In this document: positions 10,319 through 25,298 of the stretch, piece after piece
How the letters are laid out: each line of letters begins with the position of its first letter
Numbering within the stretch: the first letter of the stretch is position 1
The notes under the pieces: generated by a model
The model's database searches: none
What the model saw: the letters and a program-made list of their open reading frames with translations, nothing else
Told to the model about the DNA's origin: nothing
Source: Phanerodontia chrysosporium
Taxonomy: Eukaryota; Basidiomycota; Agaricomycetes; Polyporales; Phanerochaetaceae
Length of the DNA stretch: 64,000 nucleotides
Assembly: GCA_001910725.1 (NCBI GenBank)
Contig: MJGA01000008.1
Location: 992,001 to 1,056,000, forward strand
Direction of reading: 5' to 3'
Position numbers and translations under genes: made by a program

Positions 10319-13300
10319 ATGGCTTTGTTGCCTGCACTTGTTGCAGCCACGCCGGAATCCGCCTTCAGCCTCGCACCAACTCACTCGGCGGTCCCATCGA
10401 CGAAACTTGCTCTCGGGCTTCCTGTACTCGAGGCGCGACGGCCTGCGGTGTTCAATCCCTCCGCAGATGGGATGAGCAGCGGCGAGAATGGACCTTCGGG
10501 TTCTGACAACCCGGTGGGTTTGACAGTAAGTGTCATGGTTGCATTCTTATCAGCACTGTTCACGAAGTTTGTGCAGCCTACGACCACATTTGCCGTGTCC
10601 ACGACCTCCCCTACCTCCTTGTCCACTCCTATGTCGACCTCCCAGGCACTATCCAGCAGCAGTACTGCGCAAGCAGATTCCGACAGCATGACTAGCACGC
10701 CTTCGATACCGCCGTCCTCCACAACAAGCACTCCTGCTCCTCCATCAACTGGACCTTCGCAACCTTCACCAACTTCTGGAACGATACGGCCTACAGATAC
10801 GCCGGGACCACCCACGGTGTCCTCTACCAGCGTGTCAACACAATCGCAACCGCAGTCGCAATCTTCCCAGGACCCGCCAACGTCGTCGCGTCGTCTCAGA
10901 TTCCAACCTCACGGTCTACGGACCCGCCGACATCGCGGTCGTCTCAAGAGTCGCCGACTTCTGAGTCCTCAGTTTCGCAGTCTCCGACTTCCTCACCGAC
11001 TAGAGAGTCCACGACGCTAACGACGCAATCTGTGTCGCAGACCTCGGAGAGTCATTCGCAGACGTCGCAGCCGTCACAGCGGCAGTCCTCGCAGTCAGTA
11101 TCGGCTAGCCAGACGACGTCGCGCACGTCCGCGGATCCTGCGCCTCCCACACCACCTCCGTCATCTCGGTCTCAAAGCAATTCTGCGACCTCGACGTCCT
11201 CGGATCCTCCGCCAAGTTCTGCGTCGTCAGATCCACCACCGACATCTGCGTCGCCGGACCCACCGCCGAGTTCCAGTTCCTCGTCCGACGAATCCAAGAG
11301 TAGTGCCAGCTCGAGTGCGCCAAGCCAGCCACCTCCGACCTCCCATGCATCTTCGCAGTCGCAGTCACAGGCCACGAGCTCTAGCATGGTTACCAGTCCA
11401 AACAAGGAGTCGACATCGGCGTCGTCCACGTCCGCTTCCTCTCAGACAAGCGAGAGTCCGACCTCGCGGTCTACATCGGCCTCTGTGACATCCATGTCTC
11501 CGCCTCCCCAACTTCGCAATCGAGCTCAATTAGCGTCACTTCTCAGTCGAGTTCGAGCTCGGGCGCGTCTCAGAGCGGTTCGGTCATTTCCTCACAGAGC
11601 TCAGCACATCTAACGTCCTCCACGTCTGCGTCATCTTCCCAAGGAATGTCCTCCACGCAGGTGTCCCTACCTCGGCGTCGGCCACCACCTCAATCTCGGT
11701 TTCGTCTGGACCATCTCAAATTTCTCAATCCATCTCAAGGGTATCTGGATCCGCCACATCTAGTTCAACGGTCTCGTCAAGTTTGCAATCGTCATCGTCA
11801 GGAACATTCAGCCAGTCGGGTCTAGGTTCTTCATCGCCCACATCATTTTCGACACGATCCTCTACGACCATTACGAGCTCATTATCAACGCCTCTGCAAC
11901 GCCTCTCTACCCTCCCACTCTCCAGGTTGTCACTCAAAACGTCCGCGGTCTCCACCAGTGGACCGTCAGCTACGATTTCATCGTCGTCTGCTTCAATGTC
12001 TCAGAGTCTCTCATCAACATCCCTCGGCATATCAAGCCCGTCCTCGCAAAGTACATCAGGATCGGTTTTCGGCATATCGTGAGTGTTTCTTCCCTCGCTT
12101 CTCCCTCTCTTCTTTGCATTTTGTCGGCATGAAGTCACACCTTTGTTTTGTTTGCTCTTCTGCTTCAGTTCGCAAAGCACGGAATTTTCGTCATCTTCTA
12201 CGTCACTGTCTCTCGCATTTTCTTCAACAACTTCGCGTTCGGTATCGTCCTTTCAAAGCACGCAGTCAGCGAGCCTCAGTACCAGCACACACGCAAGCGT
12301 TTCGCGTTTGTCAATTTTCTCTTCGTCACTCGGTGCATTGTCCGCGCCAACTTTGTCATCTGGATCTGGGGTGCCTGTCACCGTCTCATTTACTTCCGCT
12401 ACAAGTGCCGTTGGCTCCACGGCTTCTTCCCCTTCGTCTGGTGTACAAAATAGCCGGACGACGATTTTGTCGTCTTCGGCCGAGTCGACGCGTCTGTCGA
12501 CGACGGTTTCTTTTCGACCGTCTCTGTCGACGACCTCCCGGCTCTCGTCCAGTGTGGCGCGTGTACCTTTGTCGTCCGGTGTCTCGACTAGTTTCTCTGT
12601 CGGCACCACGTCGGGTGATATGTCTTCTGCTTCGCCATCACCGACATCGAGATCTGGATCTCAGTCGACGTTTACACATGCACCCACACCATCCTTGCCG
12701 CCCGCGTCACTTTCCTCCTCGCCTTCATCTCTCCCATCGCGACCGCTCCATGTATCCACTACATCCCTCTCTCTTCTGTCCTCTGTAGCACCATCTCCAC
12801 CTGTATCGTTTTCTCGCGCCTCGTCTTCGTTGATTCTGTCTTTTCCTTCGTCTACCCCTTCTTTTCATACAACTTTGCACTCTTTTTCTTCGTCTCTGCC
12901 TTCATTCCACTCATCATCCCCTCCTTCTGTTATGGACTCTAGTTCGTCAGCATCGCTAACATCTCTCCCGCCCGTATCGCTGCCGCTGTCGATCTCGCTC
13001 TCGCTGTCCCTACCACCGACGCCGACGCTCACGCTGCCTCTATTTCGCTGCCTACGCCCTCGATTTCGACCACGATGCCCACGCTGACGACGCTCTCCAT
13101 CCCGGACCTCTCGTCCCTGTTTTCTGTCCCTGACTCGACGGATTCGGCATCACTGCTGCACACGTCCCCTATGACATCGTTTTCCCACTCCCCGATCACG
13201 ACGTCCGCCGGATCGGCATCCGCGACTCTTTCCATCCCCTTCTCTCTCCCGACGTCGTTCTCGGACCCCTTCTCGCCGTCGATCTCCCTCTCGCTGTCCC

Positions 13301-15953
13301 TCCCGCCCGTGCTCACGTCGTTCTCCACGCCGTCGTCGTTGCCGTTCTCGATCCCGACGCTGACGCTCCCCTCGGTCTCGATATCCCTCCCGCTGTCGTT
13401 GTCCACGCCTCTATCCGTCTCCAGCCCGTCCGTGTCGCTGCCAGGATCGCCCCTCAATGGCACGTCGCTCTCCGCCACGATCACTCCGTCTGGTGTCTCG
13501 GCGTCCTCGCTGCCGTCGATGTCCGCGACGTCTGTCCCGGTCTCGCTTCCCGGATCCATCCTGTCATTGCCCCCATCGTCAGCGTCCGCATCGGTCTCGG
13601 GACTCTCGTCATCCGCATCTAGTCTCTCGTCACCGTCCATCTCGGCGAGCAACTCCACTGCCGTGGGAAGTCCTTCCATTTCTGGCTCTTCGAGTGCCAT
13701 TTCGGGACCGTCCTCATCGCAAAGTGGGAGTATTGTCTCGCCACGGGATCCGTGGCTGCATCATCCTCGCGGTCGACTGGAACGCCATTAAGCACGTCAG
13801 CTTCGGAGTCCGCGAGTAGCTCGACTGAACTCGGTGTCACGACGACAACGACGACTTCGTCTCGCGTCCTCGTATCTGTGACAGTCACCACACGTCCGTT
13901 CTTCCCGGTCACTAGCGACAGCTTCGCCAGTATTCCCTCGAGCTCGTCGTCGCTGCCGTCCGGAAAGTTCCACACGTCGACGATCACAGCTACGACCACT
14001 GTAACGTCTCAGTATACCAGTGGTGGGGTGTTGCACACAACTGTGTACACGACTACTATAACCACGGGTACATTGATACCGAACGCAGGGACAAGTCACA
14101 ACGCGTAAGGCATTCAGTTACGTGCAGATTGTCTAACTCACATTTCCTCTTGATAGTCTGGCTCATAATCCTGGAGCGGTGAGCGGTCTTGTGGTCGGAG
14201 TCATAGCTTTCGTAGTCTTGATCGGCGTATGGGTCGGATTGGCTCGGCGGAAGCACAACAAGCGGCTCCGAGAAGCAGAACTGGCTGCGCTTGCTGGCCC
14301 TGGGCCGTTCTTTGGGCCCAACGGCGAGAGAACGCGGACAGCCGTGCTCGACGATGAGGATGGCGATGACTACAATTCGCGATGGAGCCCGATGGCGGAA
14401 CGCTTCCCTGGCGCGACAGTCGCAAGTAGAGGCTCTGCGTCATATGGAACACTGCTGAACAATCCGTTCGATCACCCTGACGATCCAGAAAACACAGCCG
14501 GTCTTCGGACTGGCGGGACAAGTGGTGCTCAAAATGGCGCAGGCGTTGCGACAAGAGGATACCCATCCAGTGAAGAGGGCTTGTGGGCTCGCGATATTGG
14601 CACGGACCCCTCCCCGCCTTCGTCATCAGACCTGCATGGCCTCATGTCTACGACTTCTCCGCAACTTTCGGGTCGACTGCGTACGGATCCAGGGCCTGAC
14701 CCTGCCGCCTGGCTCGGAGGCAAACCTATCCCATACGCCGTAGACCTTGGGACAGACCCTCGAGATGCTTCCGCCTCTCCTACACCTGGCAGGCCGACGT
14801 CTTCAGCAGGCCACGGCAACGACCCTTTCGCCGACCCAAATAGCTCTGACGTGGAGCATGTCGTGATGGTTAGCCCACGGATGTCGCCAGTTCACCCTGC
14901 TGGGCAATCGGGTGGGATTGGAAGCAGAAGCGCGAGTCGTCTCTCCATCGATGAACTAGCGTATGCTGGCTCGTCAGCACATGGGCATACCAGCGGTTCC
15001 GCCCATGGACACACCGGATCCTCAAGCGGGCATGGGCATGCGACGTCCTCAGGCGGACACGGTACGTCGGGCTCAAGCAGCGGCCATCGCATGACCGCAA
15101 GTCCCGACGGTCGCCAATCGCCAGGACCGTCTAGCCTATTACCCACGCAAACCTTGCCACCACCGCCCCCTACAGCGTACCGACCGGTGGATGATGACTG
15201 GGAACCCAAAGACACCGCGCGGAAGCAGACTCCCAGTTTCCTCGGGCGGCCGTTGAAATGGGTGCGGGGCGGGCGCCCACGGAACTCGTCTTCGTCCTCC
15301 TCGATCTCGCCGCGGGGCTCGATGACCTCGCAGGTGCTCCTGAACAACGCCATGGCCGCGCAATTTGGCTCGCCGCGCCCTGGCTCTGGCTCTGAGGCGC
15401 TGCCGGCGGGCCTCCCGACGATCACGCGCACGGGGCCGAGCAGCGCGAGCCTGTCGTCCATGTTCCGCACACAGTCGCCTGTGCTCGGCGCGCTCCCGCC
15501 AGCCGTGTTCGAGCCGTACGGCGTCGCGATTCCCGAGGACGCGGTCGCGCACGGTGCGCCGGCATGGCCGGGCTTGGGTGTGCTCGCGAACGGCGGCATG
15601 CCGTCGCCTGCGCTGACGGAGCGCTCGAGCCACCATGCGCCCGAGGGCCTGCTCGATCCGACGCTTGGCACGCAGCTCGGGAGCCAGGGCATGGGCAGCT
15701 CGGCCGCCATCAGTCTGCGTGACGATATCGACTATTCGCGGCCGATTGGAGGGGTGAGTGTAGCACGTTCTGCGGCATGTGCAGTTGCTGACTGACTGTT
15801 GGTCTTCTTGGTACAGCTTGTGAACAACAGGATGTATAGCACGTCCTCGATACCCACCGTGACCACCACGCCGAGGCGACGCGCCGCAACTCGTTCGACT
15901 CGGAGCGGTCGCAGTACAGCGCTTCTCCAGGACTTTCTCCGCACCTGTCGTGA
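10319..15953 (+). CDS. Giant Ser/Thr-rich single-pass membrane mucin, six missing bases
   Basis: Exons read as 10319-10525, 10577-12078, 12169-14104, 14157-15753 and 15817-15953; with six restored bases the length is 1,794 residues. Order: short hydrophobic N-terminus (MALLPALVAAT, possible signal peptide; start uncertain), about 1,200 residues of Ser/Thr/Pro low-complexity sequence, a transmembrane helix at 14179-14250 (VVGVIAFVVLIGVWVGLA) followed by basic RRKHNKR, then about 530 cytoplasmic residues with a His-Gly-Ser repeat tract (HGHTSGSAHGHTGSSSGHGH) and polyproline. The layout resembles signalling mucins or cell-wall sensors, likely heavily O-glycosylated; this is inference. Frame steps, each one base short, lie near 10890, 11508, 11668, 13036, 13741 and 15872. 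After correction the total is divisible by three, and all four introns join in phase. Confidence 0.75.
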
Positions 15954-16316
15954 ACACGGCACGAGTGCGCCTCTCACTCCTTGTCTTCATAAACCATATA
16001 CAAGCATTTTTAGTCTGACGTGTTCCTTGTTTCTCTTTGCTCTTGTATGATAACCTAGACTTACTTACACTCTCGCTCTTACGCGTTGCGCGCACCACCC
16101 CTGTTGTATACAGCCCCTCGCGGGCCTCATGCTGCGCCCAGTACATACAGTATATCAATAGTAAAATAGTGCTCCGAATAATATGGGCCCGTGCCGCAAA
16201 GTTTCCGATTGTTCGAGAATGAAGGAGTGCTACTGTACAATCTCACATGCGTTCCATCCAAGAGAAGAACAAAAAAAGACTAGTATATACCAGCGAGTGC
16301 GAACACATTCCGCGCC
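15954..16316. terminator. Convergent 3' flanks of two genes
   Basis: The mucin-like gene (+) and the next gene (-) end facing each other here, so this stretch should hold both polyadenylation regions. No further gene is seen. Confidence 0.4.
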
Positions 16317-18643
16317 TCACACCCCATGAGCAGCAGGCGCGACGACCCACCCATGCACGGCACCCCCCTCATTGCGGGCCACAGCATCGCGTGCGTCGAG
16401 GTACACCAGGACGGCGTGCTCCGCACGGCGGACGTCCGCGACGAGCGCGGCGCGCATGCGCGGGCCCAGCCCTCGACGGCGCCGTCGCGCGCGCCGGCGT
16501 GGTCCGCGAAGCTGCAGTGCGGCGGGAAGACGCCGTTGAAGTTGTGCAGGAAGCGCAGCGCGTTCTCGAGCGCCCACACGCGCAGCCGGAGCTCGACGTC
16601 GCGGATCGCGTCGATGTGGTGCAGCAGCGTTTGCACGCGCTGCGGGCCGGGCGCGGTGGCGGGAGGGGACCTGCGTAGGATCTGGCGGCGGACGTGATGG
16701 TGGAGGCGGGTTCTCCAGCTGAGTCAGTGGGATTCGGTGCGGCAGGATCAGGCGGAGCGAAGGGCACCATCGGCGGGCACGTCTGCTGCAGCGCTGCCGA
16801 AAGCGACGGTGCGGATTTGGGAGGCGAGGCGGGCCTCACGCGAAAGTCCGCGTTGTGGATCAATGGCTGTTCCGCTGACGCTGCCGAAGAAGGATCTGCA
16901 GGTAGCTCTGGGCTTGCGGAACGCTCGCGTGCGAGAACCGACGATGAGCTTTGTGGCGATCGAGGCGAACTGAGTAGTGGCGAGGTTGCGTCATCCGCGC
17001 CGGCCAGCTCTTGCTCTACGCGGGCCTCCTCAGATTCAGAACAGCTGCGCGAGGGCGTCGCGCTACGGATGTCTCGGGTTCTGCTTGCATCGCCTGGCTC
17101 AACGCGCGGTAGGTCCGCGGGAATGTCGTGATCGAGCGGCGCGTCCGGTTGCTGGGACGCGTCCCTGCGAGCTGGGGATGATGCAGCGGTTGGTAGGTCA
17201 GTGATGACCGAACACGAGGTAACACTCTTCAGGGACGAGTGCACGGCGAAGGGCTGTCGTCAACGGGTCGGATTGCGGCTCGATCCTCTTGAAACTCGTC
17301 CGCGCAGGGAGCAAAAGTGGCGGCGAACAACGCGACGCAGGCGCCACGCCCTCCAACGCGTCCTTCCGCATGTCATCAACGTGCGGCGGCGGCGGTAGCA
17401 TACGCTGGCCGCGGCGCTGCCGCAAGGTTCGGGTTCCGCCATGGGCACTCGCACTGCCCAAGGGGAGGAACAGTCGGAATGGCGCGTGCGATGGGCGGCG
17501 ATAGCGAGGGCACTCCGCTTTGGGCGTCGTGCTGGCGGATGCCTGCCGCCCGCGGCACGTTCCCAGGGCGTGAGAGCGGCGCCGCGTGCGCGTCTGCGGT
17601 GACATCCGTAGGCGGGTTGGGCGGTGGTGCGTGCGGACCGGCCGCAGACAGGGCCGATCTGTCGGACGAGAGCATGGCGAGGGCAGGGTGCATGGGCGGA
17701 GATGGCTCACGAGATCTAATTGTGGCGAGGCTATCGACGCCAGCCCGTGTATCTGCGCGGGCTCGAGTTCAGTTGGGCATTCCGAGCCGACGCCGTGGCG
17801 CACGACATACCGTGCTGAGCTGACGTATTTGCGATGCGCGAACTGTTGAGCTCGCCGATCGCTACGGAATGCGATGCTACACGCGACAAGGCGTGAGGAC
17901 GCGAGTAGACATGAGGCTCGGAAGGAGGAGACGTACACGAATTATTCTTAGATATACGGCGTGAAGGCTTGTCTTCCTGCAGGTGACGTGATTTCCGACT
18001 GAGCCGTTCGCAGGTTTTGCGGGCTTTCTCGCAGGCCATCGCAAGATCTGCACCTGGTGTAGCACATAAGCACGAGCATGACAGCATGCAGAGGCGGTAA
18101 CGCGCTATACCTGCAGTTCTGCTCCGCCTTCTACCGGGAACCTTGTCTTTGGACCCATTAGGCGATTTGTCTTTGGCGAGGGCGGGTACTTCCGTGGGAG
18201 GCGCCTGGACAGCCGCGGAAGAGTTTTCGACGCTATAAGCGGCGATGCGAGGTATGAGCTTGACGGCGATGGTGCCGCGGACTACATCACGCGCAACTTC
18301 GATAGCTTCGCTCACAGACTGGATGTCTTGGGTCGACACGTTGTACAAGTGTGCAAGATTTGACGTCGACATGACATCAATCTATGCGCTGGTGAGTCGC
18401 AAGGCGTGTATATGCGCGTAGTTGATAGCGTACACTGAACAGCGAACATGTCCAGGTAAAGACGGCAAGCTTGATGACGCTTTCAAGGTACTCGTCCACG
18501 CGCTTTGTGACAGAGGGACACAATCTGACAAAGATGTGCTCTACTTCTTCCATGCACGAGCGGAGAAAGTCGCGACTGGGGATGTCATGCTCGCAGACGA
18601 GAAAGTGGTAGGAGAGCCAAGGCAGGTCGCCGTCGTCGGCCAT
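16317..18643 (-). CDS. Unrecognised protein, probably disordered, frame-broken
   Basis: Start at 18643 (MADDGDLPW). Exon 1 18643-18464, exon 2 18381-18111, exon 3 from 18053 downward; stop at 16319-16317 (APAAHGV). The first 100 residues look folded and helical (LRSCMEEVEHIFVRLCPSV, then SVSEAIEVARDVVRGTIAVKL). The middle is Ser/Pro/Ala-rich and the end is again structured (TLLHHIDAIRDVELRLRVW, then ADVRRAEHAVLVYLDARDAV). The intron 1 donor (GTCTTT) is weak. At least two steps of one missing base are clear, near 16640 and 16500. More are likely in the low-complexity middle, so its frame is not certain. I recognise no family. Expected to be intracellular (no signal peptide or TM). Confidence 0.45.
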
Positions 18644-19268
18644 GTCGCGCGGGTGTCGTCGTCGTCGTCGGTGACGAAGAGGGAGGTGAGTCGTCGTGGA
18701 GGGGGCATGCCGGCGGACGATCGCGGTGGGACGCGTCAGGTCACGATCGCGGGGTCACGAAACACACCTGTGGATTATTTGGCCATGTTAGGATCGAAGG
18801 GCTTTGGACAACAAGGCCAAACAAAGGCGCGCAAGGCTGACGCGACGGCCGTGACCCGCTTCAACCGTTTTCGAGTACGGAGCTAGAGTCTGACTCGCCG
18901 GGAGGTCGACCAGGAAACGAAGCACGTGCAGGGAACACCAGCTTACAGAGCTGCTACCCACGTTATGCCCGTCCCATCGCGAGCCTTTTCTTCACAGACC
19001 AGCGAATGCTCGCAAACAAAGGCCTCGCACGGCAAATATCGGCAAGCGTGAGCTGTGAGAAGGACGAGGGCAAGAGACGGTAGGAGACGGTCTCCGCCCT
19101 CTGCCGTGTCCGCCCACCGGGCGTCTAAGGCCGCAGCGGGCGCGGTGACATCAGCCATCCCCAGATCCAGTAATGCAGATCTCCCCTCCCCCAGGTTATA
19201 AGTCCGGCCCGTCCTCCTCTCCCCTCAAGCCCTCTCTATCCTCCTCCTTCTCTCTTCTTCTCACCACC
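18644..19268. promoter_or_regulatory. Divergent promoter with pyrimidine-rich tract before GPI
   Basis: Lies between divergent starts. A (GTC)n microsatellite is at 18656-18671. Immediately before the GPI start codon, 19205-19262 is almost pure C/T on the plus strand, as often seen before highly expressed fungal housekeeping genes. Confidence 0.5.
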
Positions 19269-21541
<2,273 letters not shown>

Positions 21542-22185
21542 CTTGTCCCAGCTGAGGGCGCGCGGTCGCGATTCTGAGCGTGCACGACAAAGAAAAATTA
21601 GACAAAGTGTACAAGGAGGAATGGAAAGAGGAAACAAAGTGTACATTATCTGGCCTCGAATACACGCTAGACGTTCGATTTCACTTCGACAGGATATACA
21701 CGAATCGACTGCGAAGCGTATATTGCGGTGTGAATGGCATGTATTGCCTGAATGGTCTCCTTACATACATCTCGAAATCGGTCATATATAATCTACCTAG
21801 TTACATCGACGCAGGAGGAAGACACAGGCGCGGGCCGCCTCGGCTCTGCCAGCCGACGACGGCCGCGCCGCATGAACGCTCGGGCAGGACGGGTCTCGAC
21901 AAAGCAATACGTGCGGCGTGAGCCACGACACAAGCGAAAGCTCGGGAGAGAAGAAATAAAAGGAGAAATATAGAGCAAATAGGCGGATCGTGTGGATGGG
22001 GGTGTCGCAGTGGTCGGGTATGTAGTGGTATAGGGTGTCGCAATTCGTAGAGTGGGTGTAGCGTAGGAATCGGCGTATCAAAAACAAAAAGGAGGGGACA
22101 CATCGAGCCGCGAGGACGTGAGCGAGAAGAGCGTGGCAAGGAGGACACTGCACAGCGTGTGGTAACGAGACAAGGAAGGCGTGGA
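21542..22185. terminator. Convergent 3' flanks of GPI and the nuclear-type gene
   Basis: The two genes end facing each other. The stretch is relatively A/T-rich and should hold both polyadenylation regions. No gene seen. Confidence 0.4.
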
Positions 22186-23875
22186 TCACAGGAACGGGTT
22201 CTCCTCCGCATCCTCGACAGGCCCCCGCGCGGCCGCCTTCGGAGCCGCCTTGGGCTTCGCCGGGTGCGGCGCGGCAGAGCGTGCGGCACGCGCGACGCGA
22301 CCTTGACGTGCGTCGTCTCACGGACCTCGTGCACCTCCACAACCTCACCGGTTGCAGCCCCACTAGGCTCCGGCGCAGCACTCTTCGCCCGCGTCTCCCT
22401 GCGCACCTCGCGCACCTCATCGACACGGGCGGCGGCGCGCGGCTCGGGGGCCTCGCCCTTGCCCTTCGGCGGCGCCGCAGGCTTGTCGTGCACGCCAAAC
22501 GCGCGTTTGGCGGGGTCGCTGCGGTCCTTCTCGGGGAGGCGCGGCATCGCGCGGGGCTCGTGCTCCTCGGCGCGCGCCTTGCCCTTGGGCTGCACCTCGG
22601 CGGCGCGCGCAGCCGCAAAGCGCGCGAGACGCGGACTGCGGCGCGGCGGCGGCGTGCGCAAGAGCTCAAGGACCTCCTCGGGCTGCGCGGGGCCGTCCTC
22701 CTCGTCCGACGTGTCCCACTCGGTCTTCGGCTTCGGCGCGGGCTGCTTGTCCTTCGCCCGCGTTTCCGCGCTGCGGGCTTCTCCGCCGCCTCGCCCGGAG
22801 GCGTCGCGTGGCGCTTGCGCCGGCTGGTCTTGCTAGGTGCGGAGAAGAGCCGCTTCGGGAGGATATGCTCGTCGGGCTCGAAGTCGGGGTGCTCAGGAGG
22901 GAGCTTGGACCTGTCGTCGGGCCGCTCTGGGGCGACGCCTGTCTCCGGATATTCGGGGTCGTAAAGGGGGTTGATAAACTCGGTGCGTACACCGCGGCTG
23001 AAGATCACGATGAGAGATAGACATGCAAAATTGTGTGGGTACGTACAACACGTAGGTGATCGTGGGCTTCTCGAGGAGCCGGGGCTTCGGTGCTGAGCCC
23101 TCTGAGCTCGGGCCTGCGACTGCACCTTCTGCGTCAGGTGTCTCTGCCACAACCGAACTCTCGTCGCTGTCCAAGAACGGGTTGTTCGGTGTGTCGCGCT
23201 CGGGACCCCCTTCTTTGGTGCTTGGGGCACGGGTTGCGCCTTGCGGGGCGGCGTACGGAGACGTATTGGTGTCCGCGGCGCGCCCTCAGCCTCTTCCTCA
23301 GGCTCCTCCAAGATCAACTGGGGTACTGCAAACCGCTTGACACGAGGCGACGATCGCCGCTTGGACTGAGGTGGCGACAACAGGCCAGTGCGGTTGCGTT
23401 TGAGCAAACGCGCAGGAGGCGACGCTGAAGGGGACCGAGCGGGTGACTCTGAACGTTGGCGAGTAGACGTTGCCGCGCCAAACTTCCTAGGTGCCGCGTC
23501 TTTGTTCTCAGACTTCCCAGCGAGCGTGTTGAACGGGCGCGACCAGAACTCGTCCTCCTCTGCAGCCTGGCCGCTGAGCTCTGCTGCAATCACGTCGACC
23601 TGGAGTAGCTTGCGCTTCTTCGAGCCAACGTGCACGGCGCCCTTTGCCTCAGCCTTGTGCCGAAGCACCTCCTCTTCCTCCTCTGACGCGGTGCGCTCAT
23701 CGATCTCTGAATCGCTGTCCGTGGCGCGAGAGTGAGTCGAGCGCGACCGCTTGCGCTTGCGAGTAGGCGGAGGCGTGGGCAGCGAGTGTATTGACGCAGC
23801 CGAGTGACTTCTCTTGAGAGGTTCAGGACGATGCGGCGGGAGCTCGACAGGGGACGCGGGCTGTGTGCGCGGCAT
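22186..23875 (-). CDS. Basic, disordered nuclear-type protein of unknown function, three missing bases
   Basis: Exons 23875-23047 and 22997-22186; with three restored bases 547 residues. N-terminus rich in Ser/Pro and nuclear-localisation-like clusters (TRKRKRSRS, KKRKLL). Conserved-looking islands are EEDEFWSRPFNTLAGKS, LRTPPRKAQPVPQ, the NNPFLDSDE block, and KPTITYVFRGVRTEFINPL split by the intron; the protein ends in EENPFL. The two NPFL motifs and the YVFRG block suggest short linear interaction motifs around an unstructured chain. Frame steps of one missing base lie near 23208, 22775 and 22290. Probably a chromatin or cell-cycle-type protein by composition, but no family is recognised and no function is claimed. 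Confidence 0.7.
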
Positions 23876-24677
23876 ATCGATGTAGTAGGTCTCCCTTCAG
23901 AGATTTGTGTCGTGTATGAAGAGCAAGCAGGTAACGGTCGTGATGAGATGAAACGAAGGGAGAAAAGGAGGAGAAAGGGGAAGTGGCCCACGATTGTTTT
24001 GTGAACGAGGCAGGCGGCGGCGACCAACTGGGCATTCCAACAAGCGAGGGCCGCCGGCAACTCCCGGTGACAAATAAAACACAACAAACACCGTAGCCGC
24101 GTTTAGGGCCTTTCTGTGCCTCTACGTCGCAATTGCCGACGCGGAGAACTACACGTAGCAGTATCTGGGACTGATTGCATCGTAAAGACATCAGCATGAG
24201 CTCTGCGATGTTCCGAACACCAAGAGTCTGCCCCACATCTGGGCACAATCGTATCGGACCACAACCAGCAGGATGTCTAAAACAATCTTTTCAGAAGCCT
24301 GTCTCCGCTCTGACAATGTTGTTCAATACTCATCAGGAGCTACCTTTGCAGATAAAGCTTTCTCGTTGAACACGATAGTACTAACTCGTAGGTGCACTGT
24401 GGAGCAAATACTCTGCTCCACCGTGGGTCCGTCTTCCGTCGTTTGATGCTCCCTCCAGCAATCGCGATGTTGCAGCACTGAAACCAGAAGCCCTCCCACG
24501 ACGTATTCAAATGCGCCATACGTCAGTGACGTGTCTGTCAAGTGTCGCCAAGATTGCATCCGCTCACTAGGACGACCGAACCTATAAAGACTCTCTCCCC
24601 ACCGCATCGCCTATCACCATAAGTTGCGACCAACACCTGGCCCCCGATACCCCAAGCACCCGGAAGGACACTGTAAC
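23876..24677. promoter_or_regulatory. Divergent promoter region with TATA-like element
   Basis: Between divergent start codons. TATAAAG at 24583-24589 lies about 90 bp before the start of the small plus-strand gene. Nothing else recognised. Confidence 0.45.
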
Positions 24678-25199
24678 ATGTCATCCCTGTTTCCCCAGGA
24701 TTCGCCCCAGTACAATGCGTTTAAAAAGGTGAGACTTACGGTCGTCTCTCAGGTCGCGAGCTAACCATTCCTCCTATAGGTCGACGAGAATCCAGACAGC
24801 TTAGACATTACCGAAGAAGACATTGCCGGTGCTGTGGCATACCAAGCATCGCAAATCTTCGATGCAGAGCGTGCAGAAGACATTCCTCCTGTGAATGGCA
24901 CCGAAACCGAGAAAAAGATCCTGTAAGCACCGCCGCGGCACACAGAGTTCTGAAAAACGGAGCTGACTCTCTCGATCGTGGCAGTGATGTTTGTGTTGGA
25001 GACGCGTTATCGCACGGAAACCTGGACGATCTAGGCCTGCGTATCAACAGAAACATGATTGCTACCGATGGTGGGTACAACTGATTCAGACGAGATCACC
25101 AAGACACATGCTTATGTCTACTCAGCGGAACGGCAACTGCGTAGCGCGTACGACAGGCAGCAGAACAGGTCCTCAGAGGCATCAATCAAGCGATCTTAG
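24678..25199 (+). CDS. Small acidic protein of unknown function (117 aa)
   Basis: Exons 24678-24728, 24780-24922, 24985-25070 and 25126-25199 join in phase to give 117 residues. It begins MSSLFPQDSPQYNAFKK, continues with an acidic stretch (DENPDSLDITEEDIAGAVAY) and ends basic (RSSEASIKRS). No signal peptide, TM segment or recognisable domain. If the last intron is retained the protein would end at GGYN, near 25081. A TATA element upstream and four coherent introns support a real gene; its role is unknown. Confidence 0.6.
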
Positions 25200-25298
25200 T
25201 GCATGTCTACATGTCTACATTAAATACGTCTATGGTCTATGCGTGTTAATGTACAGGTATCTGCCAATTGAGCTTCATCTATCCATGTGTACAAGCCT

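Noticed and set aside
14892..15710. 272-codon minus-strand ORF opposite the mucin tail
   Set aside because: Shadow of the cytoplasmic tail coding exon, whose frame is continuous for over 500 codons.
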